From Acidobacteriota bacterium (GTDB lineage Bacteria; Acidobacteriota; Thermoanaerobaculia; Thermoanaerobaculales; Sulfomarinibacteraceae): 40,698 nt of DNA. A program made the position numbers and the translations under genes. The notes under the pieces were generated by a model that did not search any database, was not told the origin of the DNA, and saw only the letters and a list, made by a program, of their open reading frames with translations. The stretch is from positions 1-40,698 of the forward strand of contig JAJDNM010000005.1 in NCBI GenBank assembly GCA_022340665.1. The letters are read 5' to 3'. Position 1 is the first letter of the stretch. The number at the start of each line of letters is the position of its first letter. Below are positions 1 through 6,757 of the stretch, piece after piece.

Positions 1-495
1 CAGCAGCCTTCGGGTACGCCGTCGGATGCCGCAACCATAGCAGTCGGTGCGGACCACGGCGGCTTCGAACTCAAATCATCGATCATCGAGCATTTGCGCG
101 ACCAGGGCCTTCCAGTCCACGATTGCGGCTGCACAAGCAAAGATGCGGTGGACTATCCGGACTTCGCACACGCGGTAGCCAATCTGGTCGGTACGGGCGT
201 GTGTCGCTGGGGCATCGTCGTCGACGGTGCCGGCATCGGCTCGTGCATGGCCGCCAACAAGGTGCCCGGCGTGCGGGCCGCTCTCTGTTACGACCTCTCC
301 TCCGCCCGCAACAGCCGTGAACACAACCACGCCAACGTCCTCACCCTCGGTGCAGGCCTGATCGGCAACGGCCTGGCACACCAGATTGTCGACGAATGGC
401 TGGCTACGCCGTGGGGACCCGACCGCCATGCCCGCCGGGTAGCGAAAATCACCGACATCGAAAAAAGATATCTGCGGCCGGGAGCAGAAGCATGA
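1..495 (+). CDS. rpiB: RpiB-like sugar-phosphate isomerase, 5' end outside window
   Basis: The frame is open from base 1, so the start codon lies upstream. The product belongs to the RpiB/LacAB family, which interconverts ribose 5-phosphate and ribulose 5-phosphate. Visible family motifs are ADHGGFELK near the start, GAGIG..MAANKVPGVRAA, SREHNHANVL with the catalytic-acid His, and a C-terminal RHARRV phosphate-binding stretch. RpiB proteins normally begin directly at the IAxGxDH strand. Here at least 12 extra residues rich in Pro, Ser, Thr and Asp precede it, which looks like a linker to an upstream extension such as a cargo peptide. The residue aligned with catalytic Cys66 of E. coli RpiB is Asp (codon 223-225), so chemistry or substrate may differ. 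The stop overlaps the deoC start as ATGA (492-495), consistent with one operon and microcompartment cargo. Confidence 0.88.
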   Translation, partial: QQPSGTPSDAATIAVGADHGGFELKSSIIEHLRDQGLPVHDCGCTSKDAVDYPDFAHAVANLVGTGVCRWGIVVDGAGIGSCMAANKVPGVRAALCYDLSSARNSREHNHANVLTLGAGLIGNGLAHQIVDEWLATPWGPDRHARRVAKITDIEKRYLRPGAEA

Positions 496-1322
496 TCGAT
501 CGAAACGAGCTCATTGAGGTCGTCACCCGCCAGGTTCTGGCGACGCTTGCCGGCCAGCCAGGAGATCAGGGGCTGGAACATGCTGCACAGGTGGTTGCCA
601 ACGGCGCCGCACGCCTCGGCTACTGCGGCGCCGGCGTCGATGTGCCGAGAGATCTGGCGCAGTTCATCGACCATACCCTGTTGCGTCCGGACGCAACTCC
701 AGCCGACATTGATCGGCTGTGCGACGAGGCAGCAGAGTACGGCTTCGCCGCGGTGTGCATCAACCCCTCCTGGGTGGCACGAGCGAAGAGGCGTTTACGA
801 AATGCTGGCGTCACTGTCGCGTCGGTTGTCGGCTTCCCTCTCGGAGCCAACACCCCCGAGATCAAGGCGATGGAGGCGCGCCGCGCATTGCGCGACGGCG
901 CACGGGAAATCGATATGGTGATCAATATCGGAGCTCTGAAGGGCGACAAGCACGATCTGGTGAAACGCGACATCGCTGGCGTGTCAGACGCCTGTCGGGA
1001 GGTCGGCGCTCTCAACAAGGTGATCATCGAGGCCGCGTATTTGACCGACGAGGAGAAGGTGATCGCCTGCCGGCTCGCTGTTGCCGGCCGCGCCCACTAT
1101 GTCAAGACCTCGACCGGCTTCGGTCCCGGAGGTGCCACCGTCTTCGACGTCGCACTGATGCGCGAGGTGGTTGGCGCCAAGGTCGGCGTGAAGGCGGCCG
1201 GCGGCATCCATACCGCCGACGAGGTTCGCGAGATGATCACCGCCGGCGCGACCCGTATCGGTGCCTCAGCGGGCGTCCGTATCGTGACCGGCGAGGAAGG
1301 AGAGTCCGGTGGATCATATTGA
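492..1322 (+). CDS. deoC: Deoxyribose-phosphate aldolase with N-terminal cargo peptide
   Basis: A 276-residue class I aldolase that would cleave 2-deoxyribose 5-phosphate to acetaldehyde and glyceraldehyde 3-phosphate. The catalytic residues are in place: Asp141 (EIDMVINIG), Schiff-base Lys205 (YVKTSTGF) and Lys234 (GVKAAGG). The DeoC domain begins near residue 55 (FIDHTLL). Residues 1-20 form an amphipathic helix ([16 protein letters not shown]) followed by a Gly/Ala linker, the typical layout of a BMC encapsulation peptide that ordinary DeoC proteins lack. I chose the ATG at 492 because it overlaps the rpiB stop and starts exactly at this helix; the frame is open further upstream, inside rpiB. 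The gene overlaps the next shell gene by 14 bases. The acetaldehyde produced would be the toxic intermediate held by the shell and passed to the aldehyde dehydrogenase at 2760. Confidence 0.95.
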   Translation: MIDRNELIEVVTRQVLATLAGQPGDQGLEHAAQVVANGAARLGYCGAGVDVPRDLAQFIDHTLLRPDATPADIDRLCDEAAEYGFAAVCINPSWVARAKRRLRNAGVTVASVVGFPLGANTPEIKAMEARRALRDGAREIDMVINIGALKGDKHDLVKRDIAGVSDACREVGALNKVIIEAAYLTDEEKVIACRLAVAGRAHYVKTSTGFGPGGATVFDVALMREVVGAKVGVKAAGGIHTADEVREMITAGATRIGASAGVRIVTGEEGESGGSY

Positions 1323-1935
1323 CCTTCGCTCCTACGTTTTTCTGGATTCGCTGCAGCCTCAATACGCAGCATTTCTCGGCACCGTCGCCCAGGGTTTCCT
1401 CCCGTTGGCCGGCGATGCGTCGTTGTGGGTGGAGATCTCCCCGGGGATCGAGATCAACCGCCTCACCGATGTGGCCTTGAAGGCCACCCACGTTCGCCCC
1501 GGGATGCAGATTGTCGAGCGGTATTACGGCCTGCTCGAGGTGCACTCCGAATCACAGGCCGACACCCGGGCCGCCGGTGCCGCGATCCTCGAGGAAATCG
1601 GCATCGAAGAGACGCACCGCCGCAAACCGCAGATCCTCTCCAGCCAGGTCATTCGCCACCTCGACGACCACCAGGTCCAGCTCATCAATCGCATGCGCCA
1701 TGGCCACATGATCATCCCCAAGCAGACACTCTACGTGCTCGAGGTCGAGCCGGCCGCCTACGCAGCGTTGGCAGCAAACGAGGCCGAAAAGGCGGCTGAA
1801 ATCAACATCCTCGAGGTGCGGGCGTTCGGCTCGATGGGTCGCGTCTATCTCGGTGGAGAGGAACGGGACATCGACGTCGGTTGGCGCGCCGCGGTGGCAG
1901 CAATCGAAGGCGTTGAGGGAAGAGAAGGCGATTAG
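1309..1935 (+). CDS. Double-stacking tandem BMC shell trimer (CsoS1D/CcmP-like)
   Basis: A 208-residue tandem BMC-domain protein. The sequence [11 protein letters not shown], then [19 protein letters not shown], then LTDVALKA is the signature of the CsoS1D/CcmP group, whose trimers stack face to face around a large gated pore. The Glu-Arg pair that gates CsoS1D is kept as Glu70-Arg71 (IVERYYG). The second domain starts near residue 105 ([24 protein letters not shown]). The start is a GTG inside the end of deoC, preceded by GGAAGGAG at suitable spacing. It would form the controlled entry for a large substrate such as a sugar phosphate or cofactor. Following it is a 142-base gap with a large inverted repeat, the only sizeable gap in the operon. 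Confidence 0.92.
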   Translation: MDHIDLRSYVFLDSLQPQYAAFLGTVAQGFLPLAGDASLWVEISPGIEINRLTDVALKATHVRPGMQIVERYYGLLEVHSESQADTRAAGAAILEEIGIEETHRRKPQILSSQVIRHLDDHQVQLINRMRHGHMIIPKQTLYVLEVEPAAYAALAANEAEKAAEINILEVRAFGSMGRVYLGGEERDIDVGWRAAVAAIEGVEGREGD

Positions 1936-1960
1936 TTGATCGAGACGAAACGACACAACC

Positions 1961-2057
1961 AGATGCTGGATGCTAGATGCTGGATAGATGGCCGCCGCCA
2001 AAGCGAATCCGGAACGGACGGGCCGATCCAGAATCCAGCATCCAGGATCCAGCATCC
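1961..2057. repeat. Imperfect 25-bp inverted repeat inside the BMC operon
   Basis: Left arm 1961-1985 is built from the repeated word GATGCTG; right arm 2033-2057 is its reverse complement at 22 of 25 positions, with a 47-base spacer. It lies between the BMC-T and BMC-H genes, 5 bases before the Shine-Dalgarno region GGAAAGGAG of the BMC-H gene. In RNA it could form a long hairpin that partly terminates, stabilises or marks a processing point, allowing the abundant hexamer to be expressed at a different level. Function is inferred only. Confidence 0.75.
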
Positions 2058-2077
2058 GAATTGGAAAGGAGTCAGAG

Positions 2078-2395
2078 ATGGCTGAAGCGTTGGGAATGAT
2101 CGAGTGCCGCGGGTTCGCGGCAGTGGTCGAGGCTGCAGACGCCATGGTCAAGGCGGCCAAGGTGGAGCTGGTTTCGTACGAAAAGACTGGGGGTGGCTAC
2201 GTCACCGCTATCGTACGCGGCGACGTCGCCGCGGTGAAGGCGGCGGTCGAGGCCGGAATCCGCGGTGCCGAGACCGTCGGCGAAGTGGTCTCCACCCACG
2301 TCATCGCACGCCCCCACACCAACATCGACATCGTCCTGCCCCTCGGCCGCGCCGACGAGGCCGCCGGCGAGACCAAGGCCAAAGGCAAGCGCTGA
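2078..2395 (+). CDS. BMC-H hexameric shell protein
   Basis: A 105-residue single-domain BMC protein, the main facet tile of the shell. It shows the standard order: [24 protein letters not shown], pore-loop segment [25 protein letters not shown], then [11 protein letters not shown] and a short charged Lys-rich tail. The length fits the PduA/CcmK/Hoch_5815 type. The ATG at 2078 has GGAAAGGAG about 8 bases upstream; earlier in-frame codons fall in the inverted repeat and are not credible. It is the only BMC-H gene in the window; others may lie upstream. The stop overlaps the following pentamer gene by one base (TGATG). Confidence 0.95.
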   Translation: MAEALGMIECRGFAAVVEAADAMVKAAKVELVSYEKTGGGYVTAIVRGDVAAVKAAVEAGIRGAETVGEVVSTHVIARPHTNIDIVLPLGRADEAAGETKAKGKR

Positions 2396-2709
2396 TGCTG
2401 CTCGGGCGAGTGGCCGGCACCCTGGTCGCGAGCCGCAAGGACGAAGGCCTGCAGGGCCAGAAGTTCCTGGTGGTTCGCGAGCTCGGGGTGGATGGCAAGG
2501 AGACCGGTGGCCACGTAGTGGCCGCGGACTCGGTGGGAGCAGGTTTCGGGGAGGTGGTGTTGTGGGCATCCGGCTCCTCGGCGCGCCAGACCGAGTACAC
2601 CCGCGACCGACCGTGCGACGCGGTCATCATGGCGATTGTCGACAGCTGGGAGGTCGGTGGGAAAGAGGTCTACCGCAAGACTCCGGCTGGCGGCGAGTGG
2701 GCGAGTTGA
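2395..2709 (+). CDS. BMC-P pentameric vertex protein (EutN/CcmL family), copy 1
   Basis: A 104-residue EutN/CcmL protein that would cap the vertices of the shell. Family features are the N-terminal [20 protein letters not shown], then [32 protein letters not shown] and [12 protein letters not shown]. The start ATG overlaps the BMC-H stop (TGATG), so it is probably translated by coupling. It is the longest of three pentamer genes here because of a C-terminal tail after VDSWEV ([15 protein letters not shown]) that the other two lack. A gap of 50 bases with a small hairpin separates it from the aldehyde dehydrogenase. Confidence 0.93.
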   Translation: MLLGRVAGTLVASRKDEGLQGQKFLVVRELGVDGKETGGHVVAADSVGAGFGEVVLWASGSSARQTEYTRDRPCDAVIMAIVDSWEVGGKEVYRKTPAGGEWAS

Positions 2710-2730
2710 TGGGGCTTCGAGCACGAATTG

Positions 2731-2754
2731 GGCCGAGGTTCGACCACCTCGGCC
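2731..2754 (+). promoter_or_regulatory. Perfect 8-bp hairpin just before the aldehyde dehydrogenase start
   Basis: GGCCGAGG (2731-2738) and CCTCGGCC (2747-2754) are exact reverse complements with an 8-base loop. It ends 5 bases before the GTG start at 2760 and no clear Shine-Dalgarno lies between. There is no T-run, so it is not a standard terminator. It could limit or gate translation of the cargo enzyme; role inferred. Confidence 0.55.
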
Positions 2755-2759
2755 GGTGA

Positions 2760-4217
2760 GTGGAGGCGCAGCAGTTGGAAGCAGCATTTGATCAGCAGGA
2801 GATCGCGGCAGTTGTCGAACGGGTCCGGCTGAGGCTTCGCGGCCACGCCGAAGCACCGCCTCCGGTGCCGGCCGATACTGAGGCTGTCGTGGGCGACGGC
2901 ATCTACCCGGACGTCGACCAAGCCGTTGCCGCCGCCCGCAAGGCATTCGAGGCCTATCACACGATGGGGATCAAGAAGCGCCAACGCATCATCGACGCGG
3001 TGCGCGCCGCTATGCGCGATCGGGCCGGGGAGCTGGCGCGAATGGCACACGAGGAAACCGGCATCGGGCGAACCGATGACAAGGCCCTCAAGAACCGCCT
3101 AGTGATCGAGAAGACCCCCGGTCCCGAGGATCTCGAACCTCGCGTGTGGTCCGGCGACCTCGGGCTCACCGTCACCGAGTACGCGCCCTTCGGCGTCGTC
3201 GGCGCCATCACGCCGACCACCAATCCCACGGCGACGATCATCAACAACACCATCGCGATCTTGTCGGCCGGCAATGCCGTCGTCTTCAACGCCCACCCCA
3301 ATGCCAAACAGGTTTCGGTTCAGAACGTGCGCTGGATCAACCAGGCCGTCGTCTCGGCGGGTGGCCCAGCCGATCTCGTCACCGCGACGCCGGAACCGAC
3401 GATCGAAAGCGCGCAGCGGCTCATGAACCACCAATTGGTCCGGATCCTGATGATCACCGGCGGCCCCGGGGTCGTGAAGGAGGCACAGAAGACCCGCAAG
3501 CGATCGATCTGCGCCGGGCCCGGCAATCCCCCGGTGGTGGTCGACGCCAACGCAGACCTCGAGCTCGCTGGGCGCGAGATCGTCCGCGGCGCCTCTTTCG
3601 ACAACAACGTCATCTGTACCGATGAAAAGGTCGTCATGGTCGTTGACTCGGTTGCCGACGAGCTACTCCGCCAGCTCGTTTCCAATCGAAGCTACCTGCT
3701 CAAGGAGTACGAGCTCAAAAAGATTGAACGCGTAATCTTCACCGAAATGGGCGAGCCCGGAGAGCCGGGTCGAATCAATCCCCGCTGGATCGGCAAGAAC
3801 GCCGGCGCCATCCTCGGCGAAATCGGCATCCAGGGCGGCGACGAGCTGCGCCTCGTCCTGGCTGACGTGCCACCCGAGCACAGCCTGGTATGGACCGAAC
3901 AGATGATGCCCGTGATGCCTGTGGTTCGGTCGCCGAACGTCGACGATGCAATCGACCTCGCGATTCGCGCGGAGCGCGGCTGCGGCCACACCGCCTCCAT
4001 CTACTCGCGCGACGTCAACGCCATCACCCGCATGGCACGCGAAATCGACGTCTCGATCTTCGTCGCCAACGCTGCCAACCTCGCCGGCCTCGGCGACGGC
4101 GGCGAAGGCTACACCTCCTTCTCCATCGCCAGCCCGACCGGAGAGGGCCTGACCCGGCCACGGAGCTTTTCACGCGATCGACGCATCACCGTGGCCGGTG
4201 GGCTGAGGATCGTCTGA
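2760..4217 (+). CDS. PduP-like CoA-acylating aldehyde dehydrogenase (BMC core enzyme)
   Basis: A 485-residue aldehyde dehydrogenase of the PduP/EutE group, expected to oxidise acetaldehyde from DeoC to acetyl-CoA with NAD. Visible features are an N-terminal amphipathic helix (QQEIAAVVERVRLRLRG, about residues 12-28) followed by a Pro/Ala linker, typical of an encapsulation peptide; the cofactor region ITPTTNPTATIINN; the glycine motif ITGGPGVVK; and the catalytic Cys286 in FDNNVICTDEK. The start is taken as GTG 2760, which keeps the whole targeting helix; a hairpin precedes it and the ribosome site is poor. The stop overlaps the next BMC-T start (TGATG). NAD and CoA recycling enzymes (alcohol dehydrogenase, PduL) are not in the window and would be expected upstream. 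Confidence 0.94.
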   Translation: MEAQQLEAAFDQQEIAAVVERVRLRLRGHAEAPPPVPADTEAVVGDGIYPDVDQAVAAARKAFEAYHTMGIKKRQRIIDAVRAAMRDRAGELARMAHEETGIGRTDDKALKNRLVIEKTPGPEDLEPRVWSGDLGLTVTEYAPFGVVGAITPTTNPTATIINNTIAILSAGNAVVFNAHPNAKQVSVQNVRWINQAVVSAGGPADLVTATPEPTIESAQRLMNHQLVRILMITGGPGVVKEAQKTRKRSICAGPGNPPVVVDANADLELAGREIVRGASFDNNVICTDEKVVMVVDSVADELLRQLVSNRSYLLKEYELKKIERVIFTEMGEPGEPGRINPRWIGKNAGAILGEIGIQGGDELRLVLADVPPEHSLVWTEQMMPVMPVVRSPNVDDAIDLAIRAERGCGHTASIYSRDVNAITRMAREIDVSIFVANAANLAGLGDGGEGYTSFSIASPTGEGLTRPRSFSRDRRITVAGGLRIV

Positions 4218-4807
4218 TGCAGCCGGCCATTGCCCTCCTCGAGTTCGACTCCATCGCCATCGGCGTGCTCGCGGGTGATGCCATGGTCAAGCGCGCCCCG
4301 GTCGAGGTCACCTATGCCGGTACCGTCCACCCCGGCAAGTACCTGGTGCTGGTCGGCGGCGACACCGCCTCGGTCGAAGAGTCCTACGCAGCCGGACTGA
4401 CGATCGGCAAGGAGGTACTGATCGACAAAATCATTCTGCCCTCCGCCCATCCCGAGGTCGTGCGCTACCTGCGAGGGATGCGGGGGCGGGTGACCGGCGA
4501 GGCCCTCGGCATCGTCGAAACCACCACCGTCGCCGCCACTCTCGGCGCCGCGGACCGCGGTCTCAAGGAGGCCGATGTCGATCTGGTCGAACTCAAGCTC
4601 GCCGACCGCCTCGGCGGCAAGGCCTACTGCGTATTCTCCGGAACGGTCGCCAACGCACAGGCGGCGGTGGAGGCCGCTGTTGCCAGCATCAACAACCCCT
4701 CCACCCTCGTCGCCGAGGTCGTGATCCCTGATTTCCACGACGAGATGCTGGCCAATCTCGAAGCGGCAACCGAGTTTTCGATCCGCATCACCGGCGGCAG
4801 GGGCTAG
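4217..4807 (+). CDS. Single-layer tandem BMC-T shell trimer, PduT-like, His at pore
   Basis: A 196-residue tandem BMC protein closely patterned on PduT: ALLEFDSIAIGVLAGDAMVKRAPV, then GTVHPGKYLVLVGG in domain 1, and ALGIVETTTVAATLGAADRGLKEADV, then DRLGGKAYCVFSG in domain 2. PduT carries a 4Fe-4S cluster at its three-fold axis through Cys38 in a CPGK loop. In this protein residue 38 falls at the same place (VHPGK) but is His. A classical cluster site is therefore absent, though three His side chains could still surround the pore or bind a metal. It is translationally coupled to the dehydrogenase (TGATG) and followed after 4 bases by a pentamer gene. Confidence 0.92.
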   Translation: MQPAIALLEFDSIAIGVLAGDAMVKRAPVEVTYAGTVHPGKYLVLVGGDTASVEESYAAGLTIGKEVLIDKIILPSAHPEVVRYLRGMRGRVTGEALGIVETTTVAATLGAADRGLKEADVDLVELKLADRLGGKAYCVFSGTVANAQAAVEAAVASINNPSTLVAEVVIPDFHDEMLANLEAATEFSIRITGGRG

Positions 4808-4811
4808 CCGG

Positions 4812-5087
4812 ATGGAACTCGGCCGTGTCACCGGCACCGTCGTCGCGACCACGATCTACGAAGGGCTCGAAGGCGCACGTCTACTGATCGTGCAACCGCT
4901 CGACCGCACGCTGAAACCTCGCGGGCGTCCGGTGGTGGCCGCAGACGGCGTGGCCATGGCTGCCCCCGGAGACCTGGTCGCAGTGGTCGCAAGCCGCGAG
5001 GCCTCGCTCGCCCTGCCGCCGCCACCGGGACCCGTCGACCACGCCATCGTCGGCATTGTCGACGCGGTCGAGGAGTGGTCACGGTGA
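4812..5087 (+). CDS. BMC-P pentameric vertex protein, copy 2
   Basis: A 91-residue EutN/CcmL-family vertex protein: MELGRVTGTVVATTIYEGLEG, LLIVQPLD, VVAADGVAMAAPGDLVAVVASREAS and AIVGIVDAVEEW. The segment between the last strands holds an uninterrupted Pro stretch (LALPPPPGPVDH), unlike the other two copies. The ATG at 4812 follows the BMC-T stop by 4 bases and has the purine stretch GGCAGGGG upstream. Its end overlaps copy 3 by 4 bases (GTGA). Confidence 0.93.
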   Translation: MELGRVTGTVVATTIYEGLEGARLLIVQPLDRTLKPRGRPVVAADGVAMAAPGDLVAVVASREASLALPPPPGPVDHAIVGIVDAVEEWSR

Positions 5088-5356
5088 AGATCGGACGCGT
5101 TGCCGGCACCATTGTGTCCACCATCTGCGTGCCGGTGTTCGAGAATCGAAAGCTGCTCCTGGTCGACCTCCTCGACACCGACGGCAAGGCCACCGGCACT
5201 GATCTCATTGCGGTGGACGTGGTCGGGGCTGGCGCGGGCGAAACCGTGCTCGTGTTGGACGAGGGCAACGGCGCCCGACAGGTTCTCGAAGCCCCGGATG
5301 CTCCGGTTCGCGCGGTCGTCGTCGGCGTGATCGACGAATTGATGATCGGCGAATAG
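5084..5356 (+). CDS. BMC-P pentameric vertex protein, copy 3
   Basis: A 90-residue EutN/CcmL-family vertex protein: MKIGRVAGTIVSTICVPVFENRKLLLVDLLD, LIAVDVVGAGAGETVLVLDEGNGARQ and RAVVVGVIDELMIG. I prefer GTG 5084 over the in-frame GTG at 5075 because it gives the family N-terminus, forms a GTGA overlap with the preceding stop and has AGGAG about 8 bases upstream. It appears to be the last gene of the BMC operon. The following DNA has only a short palindrome (GCCCAATGATTGGGC, 5370-5384) and no clear terminator. Confidence 0.92.
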   Translation: MKIGRVAGTIVSTICVPVFENRKLLLVDLLDTDGKATGTDLIAVDVVGAGAGETVLVLDEGNGARQVLEAPDAPVRAVVVGVIDELMIGE

Positions 5357-5653
5357 CTCCACATGTGCCGCCCAATGATTGGGCCACGACGCTGACGTCA
5401 TAGAGAACCCGCAGCGGTTTGAACGAGTGTTTCCCTGCCTTATCAGGAAGCGCGGCCGATTTTTCCAGACGTCGTCTGAGCCAAAGAACCGATAGCTTCC
5501 GATAACAAAAGAATTCCTCGGTGTTTTTGCCGTCTTGGTGGTGAAACAAGGGCGGGCGGGAGACGTATGGCGACGATTTGGTGGAGAGAAATCACGGCGC
5601 ACAAAGGGCGTCCGCACCTCTTAACTCTCAATTCTCAACTCTGAACTGCGGAG
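5357..5653. other. Non-coding gap after the BMC operon with quasi-periodic sequence
   Basis: No convincing gene lies in these 297 bases between convergent genes. Read on the minus strand, about 5500-5553 is a degenerate CACCAAGAC-type periodic sequence (ACCACCAAGACGG, AAAAACACCGAGG). About 5620-5646 is a different periodic word (CTCAATTCTCAACTCTGAAC). A 15-base palindrome sits at 5370-5384. These look like degenerate intergenic repeats and have no assigned function. Confidence 0.6.
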
Positions 5654-6517
5654 CTAGAACCTCACCCGTAGGAAGACCGAAAAATCGTTGATGTCCAGAT
5701 CGATCCGGGCGTCGAGAATGTCCATCTCCTCGGTGGCGATGGCGGCCCAGTCCACACCGGCCTGGGCGATGTTGATGGAAGCGCCGAAGCCCCACCGCTT
5801 GTCCGTCAGGTACTCGATCTGCGCCCGGCCGATCCACTGGCCACCCTCGACGTCCCCGATGTTGACGTAGAGCCAGCCGAAGCCGGTGGTGAAGCGCCAG
5901 CTGTCCGAGAAGAGCCGCCGATACTCGAAGTAGATGTACGGCAGGGGGGCGGAACCCTTGACATCACCACTTCCCTCGACGACGTCGTCTTCTCCCTCGC
6001 CGCGATAGGCCAACGTCGCCTGAATATCCATCCATCGGAAACCGAGACCGAAGCCGGCCCCCCAGCGGTCCTTGACCCACGGGTAGTAGGCGTAGTCGAT
6101 AAAGGCCTGAGTGATGTCGAAACCGAGCGTGATGTCGGCATCGATGGGGATGATCTCGTCGCCCCACTGGATCTCGGTCAGGGCCTGCGACGAAGAGTCT
6201 CGATTGATGTTCTGCCAGCGCACGCCGAGCTTGTGCTTCTTGGCGATTTGCCACTGGAGGCTCAGGCTCGGGATGACCTGGTTCTTGTCGAGATCGAGGT
6301 CGTCCTCGAAGCTCAGGGTCGTGCCCCTGCCGAGGACTTCCGAGTCGAGCCGGATGTCGGTCGTGAGCCCAACCCAGCTTGCTTCGAGCTTGAAGTTGAA
6401 CTTGTCGAAGAGCGGCTCGAAGTCGCGCTGGGCCTCGGCCGGCACAGCCGACATCACGGCCAACACTCCAGCAAAGATCACCATCGTGAACGCGCGCCGC
6501 CCCGGAATCTCGGACAT
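5654..6517 (-). CDS. Outer-membrane beta-barrel protein, paralogue A
   Basis: A 287-residue protein with a signal peptide (hydrophobic stretch about residues 12-26, cleavage near AEAQ). Alternating aromatic/hydrophobic strands follow throughout, and the chain ends in FSVFLRVRF, the terminal-aromatic pattern of outer-membrane barrels. The function is unknown. It is clearly paralogous to the product at 11931-12752: both share GTTLSFEDDL, HKLGVRWQ.IN / HRLGVRWQ.IN, GxEIIPIDA, YYPW and a C-terminal DxxDFSxxLRxR. The ATG at 6517 has AGGGAGG upstream and starts at the signal peptide; the long upstream open frame opposite the gabD-like gene is not coding. It is divergent from the dehydrogenase at 6758. 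Confidence 0.85.
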   Translation of the reverse strand: MSEIPGRRAFTMVIFAGVLAVMSAVPAEAQRDFEPLFDKFNFKLEASWVGLTTDIRLDSEVLGRGTTLSFEDDLDLDKNQVIPSLSLQWQIAKKHKLGVRWQNINRDSSSQALTEIQWGDEIIPIDADITLGFDITQAFIDYAYYPWVKDRWGAGFGLGFRWMDIQATLAYRGEGEDDVVEGSGDVKGSAPLPYIYFEYRRLFSDSWRFTTGFGWLYVNIGDVEGGQWIGRAQIEYLTDKRWGFGASINIAQAGVDWAAIATEEMDILDARIDLDINDFSVFLRVRF

Positions 6518-6757
6518 GAGATACCTCCCTGGTGATCGCCCTTCACGCATCATAGCCTTTTCGTACCGCGCGCACCACGCACTTGCTGCAAACATGATTC
6601 GCGTTATCGGCTGTACGAACCAGACCCCGGAGACCACGCAATTGTATCGATGCACTTCATTCCCCGAGCCCCCGGTTGTCATATATCCTAGCGAGGGTTC
6701 GACCGATTTCGAGCCGCAGCCACGGTGGGATGGAAAACACCGTAAGGAGGCACCGGA

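Noticed and set aside
1961-2057. Inverted repeat as an insertion-sequence end or attachment site
   Set aside because: There is no transposase or integrase nearby, no target duplication seen, and the arms are made of a short repeated word.
5357-5653. Short minus-strand frames after the BMC operon as small genes
   Set aside because: They have no ribosome site, no domain and overlap the degenerate periodic sequence.
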